Part shown: one piece after another, positions 1-6,268 of the stretch
How positions within the stretch are numbered: position 1 is the stretch's first letter
Layout: the number at the start of each line of letters is the position of its first letter
Assembly (NCBI GenBank): GCA_964440605.1
Contig: CAYTSW010000089.1
Location: 1 to 11,293 of the forward strand
DNA: 11,293 nt
Source of the DNA: CAYTSW01 sp964440605
GTDB taxonomy: Bacteria; Planctomycetota; Phycisphaerae; Phycisphaerales; UBA1924
Direction: 5' to 3'
The notes under the pieces: model-generated
What the model saw: the letters and a program-made list of their open reading frames with translations, nothing else
Database searches by the model: none
What the model was told of the DNA's origin: nothing
Program-made: the position numbers and the translations under genes

Positions 1-126
1 CCCACCGGCGTCGGCTCCAGATCGATCCGTAGCAATCGCTCCTCCGAACGTGGGCGACCTGGTGCTGACGCGTCTGACGGCGGAGGAGCGATTGCTACGG
101 ATCGATCTGGAGCCGACGCCGGTGGG
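1..126. repeat. Perfect 46-bp inverted repeat at the window edge
   Basis: Bases 1-46 are the exact reverse complement of bases 81-126, with a 34-base loop between them (47-80). The pairing stops cleanly at 46/81. The right arm lies inside the open reading frame of the first gene, and the left arm reads in the same frame upstream of it without a stop. A perfect arm of this length at the very end of a sequence is typical of a fold-back chimera at a contig end. A real hairpin is possible but would be very long for a coding region. Confidence 0.95.
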
Positions 127-1330
127 GCTGGACCCGATCGACGCGGCGTTGCCGCAGTTCCTCAGCTCGTCCGTGGGCCTTGCGGAGCGTTTCCTGTCCG
201 AGAACGAGTCGGAGTTTCTGCTGCTCGTGGCTTCCGTCAGCGCGAGCGAGCCGGGCTCGGGGCTCGGTATCCCGAACCACCGGCTGTACCGCGCGGTGAT
301 CGACCGCACGGCCGGTGGCCCGACCCCGACGTTTCAGGAGATCGCTCAGTTCTCCGATGGCGACGGGCGGGTGCTCTTCAACGGGCTCGCGACGCTGGGA
401 GACGAGCTGTACGCCTCGGGCTTCGAGACGGCGCAGCCCGGCCCGACGGATTCTCCCTGGGGGGTCACCCGGCTCAACGCGTCGACGGGCGAGATCACTC
501 CCGTCGCGAGCTTCGGCGTGGAGCTGGCCGACGGCCTCGCCTCGAGCAGCGAGCGCGGCACGCTGTTCGTGATCGGTGCGCTCGACAACGAGTTCACGCC
601 GTCGACCGGTCTCTTTGCCGGGGACATCGTCGCCATCGAGTTCGATCCGCGCAACCAGCTCATCGTCGACGGGGCGTTCGGCGGCACCGGCGCCTTCGCG
701 CTGGCCGAGGGCGCCGTGATTGACCCCACGGTCGACGTCAGCCGGTTCCTCGACGACGAAGGGTTCAGCGGCGGCGGCATGTCCGGAGGAGGCTCTTCGG
801 GCGGCGACTTCTTCCTGGGCGGGCTGGCGTTCGTGGACAACAGCCTGTTCGTCGCGACGCAGGAAGAGAACACCAACAACGTGGTGACCACGCAGCTCGT
901 CGAGATCGACTTCACCCAGGGGCTCGGCAACTCGACGCCGCGCGTGCTCTCCATCCGTGACCTCGGGCCCGAGTTCGGCATCGGCCTGACGAACGTCAAC
1001 GCCGGCGGCTCGCTGCCGCCGCCGGTGACGCTGTTCGACCCGGGACCGATGGGCATCGACACCACGACCATCGATCCGCTGTTCGCGAACATGGCGTACA
1101 ACGACCGGGCGCTGGAGTCGGGCGTGGTGACGGCGATCTTCACCGAGCACTTCATCCGCACGGCGCAGGACCCGATCGGCTGCGCGAGTAGCAACCTGCT
1201 GAACATGATCCCGCAGGCGCTGTCGTCGCACGTCAATGAGCGCGCGGGCGTCGGTCGCGCGTCGTTCGATCTGCGCCAGCCGTTGGACGGCAGCCACCCG
1301 TGTCGCGGCGCGGCGGGCGCGGTCCAGTAA
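50..1330 (+). CDS. Secreted-type protein with propeller-like character, 5' partial
   Basis: I do not recognise a named family. The frame is open to the window edge, so GTG at 50 is only the first available start. No signal peptide is visible, and the true N-terminus probably lies upstream, hidden by the fold-back at 1-126. From the GTG the protein has 426 residues. Several stretches (about 105-180 and 255-300) show short beta-strand patterns such as 'GLAFVDNSLFVAT' and 'TRLNASTGEITPV'. These are usual in beta-propeller-like proteins that list values along a record. A Gly/Ser-rich insert lies at residues 239-258. Unlike its neighbours it has no C-terminal dockerin and ends in a Gly/Ala-rich tail. 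Long minus-strand frames cover the same bases, but they are Arg-rich and resemble no known protein. Coding is likely, function unknown. Confidence 0.7.
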   Translation: MGDLVLTRLTAEERLLRIDLEPTPVGLDPIDAALPQFLSSSVGLAERFLSENESEFLLLVASVSASEPGSGLGIPNHRLYRAVIDRTAGGPTPTFQEIAQFSDGDGRVLFNGLATLGDELYASGFETAQPGPTDSPWGVTRLNASTGEITPVASFGVELADGLASSSERGTLFVIGALDNEFTPSTGLFAGDIVAIEFDPRNQLIVDGAFGGTGAFALAEGAVIDPTVDVSRFLDDEGFSGGGMSGGGSSGGDFFLGGLAFVDNSLFVATQEENTNNVVTTQLVEIDFTQGLGNSTPRVLSIRDLGPEFGIGLTNVNAGGSLPPPVTLFDPGPMGIDTTTIDPLFANMAYNDRALESGVVTAIFTEHFIRTAQDPIGCASSNLLNMIPQALSSHVNERAGVGRASFDLRQPLDGSHPCRGAAGAVQ

Positions 1331-1365
1331 CGCCTCGCCCGGAGTGACATCTGCGGATTTTGCTG

Positions 1366-1381
1366 GCCGCCCCGCGGCGGC
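1366..1381 (+). terminator. Possible hairpin after the first gene
   Basis: A 6-bp perfect GC stem (1366-1371 with 1376-1381) encloses a four-base loop, and two G-T pairs can extend it outward. It lies 35 bases after the stop at 1330 and before the next gene's ribosome-binding site. No convincing T-run follows, so a terminator role is only suggested by position. Confidence 0.3.
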
Positions 1382-1431
1382 TGTAGTTTCAGCCCGTTTG
1401 AGGTTCCAGCATTCAACCCACAGGACCCACC

Positions 1432-2121
1432 ATGGCCCGTTCCGCCTCGCGCACCCGTTCGTTCATTGTTTGTTCCGCGTGCGTCCTGGCGGGCTCGCTC
1501 GCGCTCGCCGGTGATACGTCGTCCGACCCGGTGTACGCCTACGGCGCGGGCTTCGGCGGGACGATCCCCGACAACACGGACCCGGTGGGCTTCGTCTCCC
1601 CGATCACGATCGACGAGTCGTTCACTGTTTCGTCGATCGCGGTGCGCATCGACGGCCTGGCGCACAACTATTCGGGCGATTTGGAGATCTACCTCTCCAA
1701 GCCCGGCTTCACGAGTGTGCCCGTCACGCTGCTGAACAACCTGCGCAACGGCGAGGACGCCGACTTCAACGGCACCTACCGCTTCGCGGACGACGGCGAC
1801 GACCTGTGGGCGGCCGCGGCGAACTTCACCGGCACCGAGGATCTGCCCGAGGGGACGTACCGACCGATCCGCGCCAACAACCAGCCGAGCAGCCTGGACG
1901 ACGTGTTCGTCGGGACCGATGCGCAAGGCGTGTGGGTGCTGCGCATCGTGGACGCCGACTCGTTCGTCCAGGGGTCGTTCGAGGGTTGGTCGATCGAGCT
2001 TGGCGGCGGGCCCGACCCCGCCAGCGCGTGCCGAGGCGACTTCAACGACGACGGGCAGGTCGACGGCGCGGACTTCGGGGCCTTTGGCGCCGAGTTCGGA
2101 CGGACCGACTGCAACGGCTGA
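1432..2121 (+). CDS. Secreted P-domain protein with half-size dockerin
   Basis: A 229-residue exported protein. Residues 1-26 form a signal peptide: a basic start, a hydrophobic core, and a cleavage site ending ALA before Gly27. Residues about 45-191 resemble the proprotein-convertase P domain, a jelly-roll beta-sandwich. The visible features are 'IPDN', a strand pair around 'VSSIAVRIDGLAHNYSGDLEIYL', then 'GVWVLRIVDADSFVQGSFEGWSIEL', which matches the closing strand pattern of that family. In other proteins this domain sits beside a subtilisin-like protease, but no protease is attached or adjacent here. Residues 200-227 are one Ca-loop of the local dockerin type, flanked by Cys200 and Cys227, whereas the other modules in this window have two loops. 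AGGA at 1422-1425, six bases before the ATG, supports this start. The stop abuts the stop of the convergent downstream gene. The role is probably binding or attachment rather than catalysis. Confidence 0.9.
   Translation: MARSASRTRSFIVCSACVLAGSLALAGDTSSDPVYAYGAGFGGTIPDNTDPVGFVSPITIDESFTVSSIAVRIDGLAHNYSGDLEIYLSKPGFTSVPVTLLNNLRNGEDADFNGTYRFADDGDDLWAAAANFTGTEDLPEGTYRPIRANNQPSSLDDVFVGTDAQGVWVLRIVDADSFVQGSFEGWSIELGGGPDPASACRGDFNDDGQVDGADFGAFGAEFGRTDCNG
2029..2112 (+). repeat. Single-loop GC-type dockerin module
   Basis: This encodes 28 residues from Cys to Cys with one 12-residue Ca-loop (DFNDDGQVDGAD) followed by the FGxFGAxFG helix. It begins like the first loop of the full modules downstream and ends with 'EFGRTDC', exactly like the second loop of the cytochrome's module. 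Confidence 0.85.
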
Positions 2122-4314
2122 TCAGTCGCGCTTCGGCTCGTCGCTGTTGCGCTCGGCGATCTTCTGGTTGACCGCTTCGAGCGTGGGGCCGGAGCGGGAG
2201 GCGGCGGCCATGCGTCGCGCCAGGTCGTCGGCTTGCGGGTCGGGGACAGGAGCGCTGTCGAGCGCGCCGAGCAGGGCGCGGCGGAGCCCATCGTCGTCGC
2301 GCTTGCCGAAGTAGAGGTCGGCGAGCTGGAACCAGCGCCGGGTGTTGGAGGCGTCGAGCTCGACGGCGCGCTCCATTTCACCGAGGCCGCGCGCCTGCTC
2401 GCCGATGCGAAAGAGGGCGGCGGCGAGCTGCTCGCGCAGCGAGGCGTCGTCGGGCTTGAGCTCGACGGCGTTCTCGAAGGCGACGCGCTTGTTCTCGTGG
2501 TCGTTGAGCACGCCGTAGAGACGCCCGAGGATGGCGTTGGTCTGCGCGCGCGCTTCGAGCGTCTTCCAGTTGACCTTCATGCGCTCGAGCGCGTCTTCGG
2601 AGGACGCGACGGCGTCGGCGGCGCGGCCCGCGGGGACCATGAGCGACGCGTACACCTCGCGGCTCTGCCAGAAACGCGGGCGATCGTCGACGTAGGGCGT
2701 GACGAAGGCGAGCGCCTCGTCGGGCCGACCCGCCTCGGCGAGCAGGCGGGCGCGTGTCGAGACGAGTTCGTCGGTCGGGCGCACGCGGTTGATGATGCCC
2801 CCGAGCCGGTCGGCGGCCTCGGCGGGTGAGCCGAGCATCGCGACGAGGACGGCGGCGCGTCCCGCGGCCATCTCGTTGTAGAAGAGCCCGAGGCCGCCTT
2901 CGTTGATGGGCCGCACTTCGTCGAAGTGGTGCAGCGCGCGTCGGGCCAGTTCGACGTGTTCGGGATCGCTCTGATCGAGTTCGACGAACGGGCCGAGCGG
3001 CGTGTTGAGCGAGGTCTGGAGGCGAACGAACGCCGCGTCACCGCGCCAGCGGTGCCAGTTGACCCATGCCGAGTGGACGGTGGCGAGCAGGAGCAGGGCG
3101 ATGGCGGAAGCCGCGACCACGCCCCACGGGCGCATGCGGCCCTTGAGCCTCATCTGGAGCTTGCCCAGGCGCACGTTGGGCTTGCGGCAAGTCTCGTAGA
3201 GCTTCCAGCCGAGGAAGGCGACGCATCCCGCGACGCCGGCGGCGAAGAGCAGCGGAAAGAGGTTGGGCCCGTAGGCGCGGAAGACGGCGACGAGCGCGAA
3301 GAGGAAGAGCAGCGCGACGCCGATCTCTTCGCCCATCGCGAGGTCGTACCGGCGCTGGGACTTGGGCTTGGGCGCGCGTTTGGAGTCATCAGGGTCGGCG
3401 TCGGCGAAGTCGGGGTGCGGGTTGCCGCCGCCGAACGCGAGCGGCTTGGCGAACTTGAAGGAGAGGGCGTCGTTGGGGCAGACGCTGACGCAGTCCATGC
3501 ACTTCATGCAGCCCGGGTCGACGACCATGCCGTGCTGCTTGATCTCTTCGTGGACGCGGACGTTGGAAGTGCACGAGGCGGTGCAGTGGCCGCAGGACTC
3601 GCACTTGTCGTGGTCGACCACAATGCGCCCGGGTGAGAGTTTGTCGGCGGGGGCGAAGAAGCCGCCGTACGGGCAGCCGTAAGTGCAGAAGCCCTTGGCG
3701 CCAAGGAAGTAGACGGTGGCGAAGCCGCAGATGAGGAGGAAGGGGATGGCGATGTGCACGGGCGGGAAGGTGCCCCAGAAGTCCTGCGTGACGAAGGCGA
3801 CGGAGTAGCCCTGTTCGGGATGGAGCCCGCCGCCGCCGAGCAAGCGCGGGCCGAAGGGCTGCCAGACGAAGAGGTAGAGCGCGAGCCCGAGGGGGGCGTA
3901 GACGAGGAGTCGGCTGCGAAAGGGTTTGGGGCGGATGCCGATGCGTTTCATGCCGGCGGCGCAGAGGTCCTGCAGCGCGACGACGTGGCATCCCCAGCCG
4001 CAGAAGAAGCGCCCGAAGAGGAAGGTGCTGAGTATGGCGACGCCGAAGAAGATGGCGCCGGTGTTGATGGCGCCGTCGCGGAGCGACGTCATGGTCTCGG
4101 AGGGTTCGACGGGGCTGAGCGTATCGCCGGTGAGTTGCCACTGGATGATGTGAGCGGCGATGAGGACGTGGACCGCGATGAGGACCGCGGCGCGCTTCCA
4201 CCCCATGGTCGATCGCCCCAATCGCCGCGCGCGCGGGCCGGACTCGCGCGCGTCGAGAACGGGCAGCGAGACGGTGTTGCGCGATGACATGGTGGTCGCG
4301 GAGTCGCGGGCCAT
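2122..4314 (-). CDS. NapH/CcoG-type membrane 4Fe-4S protein with TPR tail
   Basis: A 730-residue membrane protein of the polyferredoxin group that includes NapH, CcoG (RdxA/FixG) and the NosR C-terminus. Likely membrane segments lie near residues 40-60, 84-104, 136-153, 186-205, 331-348, 352-370 and 397-416. Two CxxxC motifs at membrane edges mark the family: 'FFCGWGCH' (Cys105, Cys109; His replaces the usual Pro) and 'CTYGCP' (Cys210, Cys214). A two-cluster ferredoxin domain follows: Cys238/241/244/248 and Cys269/272/275/279 for two [4Fe-4S] centres. Residues about 565-690 hold TPR-like helices, for example 'AFENAVELKPDDASLREQL'. NapH and CcoG lack such a long tail, so this is a fusion. The likely role is electron transfer between quinol or cytoplasmic donors and a periplasmic acceptor; the partner is unknown. 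The start is uncertain: Met9 and Met37 are alternatives, and none has a clear ribosome-binding site. The gene is divergent from the dockerin-protein series. Confidence 0.9.
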   Translation of the reverse strand: MARDSATTMSSRNTVSLPVLDARESGPRARRLGRSTMGWKRAAVLIAVHVLIAAHIIQWQLTGDTLSPVEPSETMTSLRDGAINTGAIFFGVAILSTFLFGRFFCGWGCHVVALQDLCAAGMKRIGIRPKPFRSRLLVYAPLGLALYLFVWQPFGPRLLGGGGLHPEQGYSVAFVTQDFWGTFPPVHIAIPFLLICGFATVYFLGAKGFCTYGCPYGGFFAPADKLSPGRIVVDHDKCESCGHCTASCTSNVRVHEEIKQHGMVVDPGCMKCMDCVSVCPNDALSFKFAKPLAFGGGNPHPDFADADPDDSKRAPKPKSQRRYDLAMGEEIGVALLFLFALVAVFRAYGPNLFPLLFAAGVAGCVAFLGWKLYETCRKPNVRLGKLQMRLKGRMRPWGVVAASAIALLLLATVHSAWVNWHRWRGDAAFVRLQTSLNTPLGPFVELDQSDPEHVELARRALHHFDEVRPINEGGLGLFYNEMAAGRAAVLVAMLGSPAEAADRLGGIINRVRPTDELVSTRARLLAEAGRPDEALAFVTPYVDDRPRFWQSREVYASLMVPAGRAADAVASSEDALERMKVNWKTLEARAQTNAILGRLYGVLNDHENKRVAFENAVELKPDDASLREQLAAALFRIGEQARGLGEMERAVELDASNTRRWFQLADLYFGKRDDDGLRRALLGALDSAPVPDPQADDLARRMAAASRSGPTLEAVNQKIAERNSDEPKRD

Positions 4315-4689
4315 GGGCGGGGCCGAAACCTGCTCGGGGTGTCCGAAGATGGGGATGGACGAGCGGGCGGCACGCGTGACGCCCGGTAGATTGGTAGGCG
4401 GTTCTTAGGGGGTACGCGGGGGTCCGTAGCCCGGATCCGTCGGCTCAAAGGGTGTCGATAAGCATGCTTCGCCCATGTAAAAACAGGGGGAATGAGCCGG
4501 GGAATCCCGGGTGTGGGGCGAATTTTCCCGGCAGTCCGCGGCGTGCAGGAACCTCGGCGTGAAGGTCCCCTTATCGTACGAAGAGGCGGTGGTGTCGCAC
4601 CGTCTGCACCCACCAGATCGACTGCGTGTCGTGTCGTATCCACCGAATCGTCGCCGGCGGGGCGACACATCCTTTTAGGGAGGATTGCT
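4315..4689. other. Divergent intergenic region (375 bp)
   Basis: This gap must hold the promoters for the minus-strand Fe-S gene and the plus-strand exported gene. A perfect 10-bp palindrome (AAGCATGCTT, 4460-4469) is a possible operator. A weak promoter-like pair in minus orientation flanks it: TTTACA at 4476-4481, then TATCGA at 4555-60 minus 100, that is 4455-4460, with a 15-base spacer. The second box is poor and the spacer is short. A 5-bp hairpin lies at 4497-4510. Short open frames cross the region, but their products are Arg/Ser/Pro-rich and look spurious. Transcription start sites cannot be placed with confidence. Confidence 0.4.
4678..4683 (+). promoter_or_regulatory. Ribosome-binding site that selects a GTG start
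   Basis: GGGAGG ends six bases before GTG 4690 and is the only good Shine-Dalgarno match near the signal peptide. The frame stays open 198 bases further upstream, so this site decides the start. Confidence 0.75.
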
Positions 4690-6126
4690 GTGCGGAAATC
4701 GCTCAAGATCACCACTGCCCTGGCCGCGGGCGCTTGTCTCACCACGACTGGCCTCGTCGCCTCGGCCGGCGGCCCCCAGACCTTCGGCTCGCCCGACGTG
4801 CAGGTGTGCCTGCTGTTCAACCTGTCCCAGTTCGCCCGCGAGGGGCAACTCAACGGCCTGTCCATCGCCACCACCTCCTACAACGCGGGCACGGAAAACC
4901 TGGACTGGTACCCGAACCCCGATAGCGAGCACCCGTTCATCGCCTACAACCTGTTCCGCATCAAGGACGGCGTGATCCAGCAGATCGGCGTCTCCTGGAT
5001 CAAGCACGGCTTCTTCGCGACGAACACCAGCGAGTGCGAGCAGTACAACTTCTGCTCCGGCCCCGGCGGCTTCGAGCTCAAACCCGACTGCTCGGACACC
5101 TACGGCGCCGGCCTCAACGCCAGCCGCACCTACCTCGGCCCGCGCTATGAGGTGGACCCTTGGACCGGTGATTACAACTTCCAGGGCGGGTTCCTCCAGC
5201 AGAACGGATCGTCGGGCTCGGGCATCGATCGTCTGATGATCGTGCACGACGACGACCTCGATCCGGCCCTGAACCCTGGGGCGTCGTACATTGCCGAGGG
5301 GTACTACGTCGCCGCCGACGACACGACGCCCATGAGCAACGGGTCGTACCGCAACGTCTCGGTGACCGGGTTCTCGAACTTCTCCGGCAACAGCAACGAC
5401 CGCTGGAACTTCTCCTCGCCCAGCAGCGTCTCGCCGACGATCGGCTTCGCGATCGAATCGTGGGGCGGCGATCTGGTGACCATGGCCATCGATGAGCGCC
5501 CGGCCAAGGGCTTCAGCGACGACGGCCGCTCGCTGCTGTCGGTCAAGACCTTCGACAACGGCGACGGCACCTGGCGCTACGAGTACGCCCTGTACAACGT
5601 CGACATGGACGGCCAGGTCGGCGAGTTCACCGTGCCCGTCCCCGACGGCGTGACGATCACTGACGCTGAGTGGTATGGCGTGACGCACTACGAGAGCTTC
5701 AACGCCCGCGGCTCGAACTCTCAGCCCATCGACAACCAGCCCTGGGACATCGCGGTCGGTGCGAACTCGGTCACGTTCTCCACCGACAGCAACCCGCTGC
5801 GTTGGGGCATGATGTTCAACTTCAGCTTCACCGCTGACACGGCTCCCGCAGCCGGTGATGTGTGCATCACCAACTTCCGCACCCCCGGTGCCAACATCTG
5901 CCGCACCAGCCAGGTGCCCAGCGAGCCCATCGACACCACCTGCGCCGCCGACTTCAACGGCGACGGCGTGGTCGACGGTGCCGACTTCGGCACCTTCGGC
6001 GCGGCGTTCGGCTCGAGCATCGGTCAGCCCGCGTACAACGAGGACGCCGACTTCAATGCCGACGGCACCATCGATGGTGCGGACTTCGGCGAGTTCGGCG
6101 CGCAGTTCGGCAGCACTGACTGCTAA
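4690..6126 (+). CDS. Exported protein of unknown family with dockerin
   Basis: A 478-residue exported protein. GTG at 4690 was chosen because GGGAGG precedes it at the right distance and a clean signal peptide starts there (residues 1-26, cleavage after ASA). The body (about 30-410) matches no family I can name. It is rich in Asn, Ser, Gly and aromatic residues and looks all-beta. Features include 'HPFIAYNLFRIKDGVIQQIG' (81-100), a Cys cluster at 116, 122 and 134, and a further pair at 392 and 404 that could form a disulfide. Residues 418-478 are a full two-loop dockerin that ends exactly at the last Cys. A hairpin with a T-run follows at 6178-6211, so the gene is probably its own transcription unit or the end of one. 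A ligand-binding or structural surface role is possible, but nothing shows it directly. Confidence 0.88.
   Translation: MRKSLKITTALAAGACLTTTGLVASAGGPQTFGSPDVQVCLLFNLSQFAREGQLNGLSIATTSYNAGTENLDWYPNPDSEHPFIAYNLFRIKDGVIQQIGVSWIKHGFFATNTSECEQYNFCSGPGGFELKPDCSDTYGAGLNASRTYLGPRYEVDPWTGDYNFQGGFLQQNGSSGSGIDRLMIVHDDDLDPALNPGASYIAEGYYVAADDTTPMSNGSYRNVSVTGFSNFSGNSNDRWNFSSPSSVSPTIGFAIESWGGDLVTMAIDERPAKGFSDDGRSLLSVKTFDNGDGTWRYEYALYNVDMDGQVGEFTVPVPDGVTITDAEWYGVTHYESFNARGSNSQPIDNQPWDIAVGANSVTFSTDSNPLRWGMMFNFSFTADTAPAAGDVCITNFRTPGANICRTSQVPSEPIDTTCAADFNGDGVVDGADFGTFGAAFGSSIGQPAYNEDADFNADGTIDGADFGEFGAQFGSTDC
5941..6123 (+). repeat. Two-loop GC-type dockerin module (unknown exported protein)
   Basis: Encodes 61 residues from Cys418 to Cys478. 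Two Ca-loops, DFNGDGVVDGAD and DFNADGTIDGAD, lie 33 residues apart, each followed by FGxFGAxFG. All six calcium-ligand positions of a type I dockerin loop are suitable in both. Confidence 0.9.
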
Positions 6127-6140
6127 TCCCCGATCGCCCT

Positions 6141-6164
6141 TCGGCGGGCGCGCACGCTCGCCGA
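6141..6164 (+). terminator. Hairpin just after the stop codon
   Basis: A 9-bp stem with one G-T pair (6141-6149 with 6156-6164) and a six-base loop starts 14 bases after the stop at 6126. There is no T-run of its own. It precedes the stronger hairpin at 6178 and may help it or protect the 3' end. Confidence 0.4.
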
Positions 6165-6177
6165 TATGAATGACCGC

Positions 6178-6211
6178 CGCCCGGACGCGAGAGCGTCCGG
6201 GCGAGCCTTTT
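6178..6211 (+). terminator. Rho-independent terminator
   Basis: A perfect 11-bp GC-rich stem (6178-6188 with 6193-6203) closes on a GAGA tetraloop and is followed within a few bases by TTTT (6208-6211). It lies 51 bases after the unknown exported gene and separates it from the cytochrome gene. Confidence 0.8.
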
Positions 6212-6253
6212 CGGACTAGGCCCGACGCCGACCACTACCATGTGTCGGGCGCA

Positions 6254-6260
6254 AGAGGGA
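6254..6260 (+). promoter_or_regulatory. Ribosome-binding site of the cytochrome gene
   Basis: AGAGGGA ends eight bases before ATG 6269. It supports that start over the in-frame ATG at 6170, which overlaps the terminator region and would put a long Arg-rich stretch ahead of the signal peptide. Confidence 0.65.
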
Positions 6261-6268
6261 TATCCATT

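Noticed and set aside
346..1926. Long minus-strand open frames (also 95-1297) over the first two genes
   Set aside because: Their products are rich in Arg, Ala and Pro with no recognisable domain, and they oppose genes with a signal peptide and a P domain. High GC content gives long antisense frames by chance.
4405..4668. 87-residue minus-strand frame in the divergent gap
   Set aside because: Composition is Arg/Ser/Pro-rich and it would occupy the promoter region of the exported gene; no domain or ribosome-binding site seen.
6170..6268. Upstream ATG as start of the cytochrome gene
   Set aside because: It overlaps the terminator hairpin and would place 33 mostly polar residues before an otherwise perfect signal peptide; ATG 6269 has its own ribosome-binding site.
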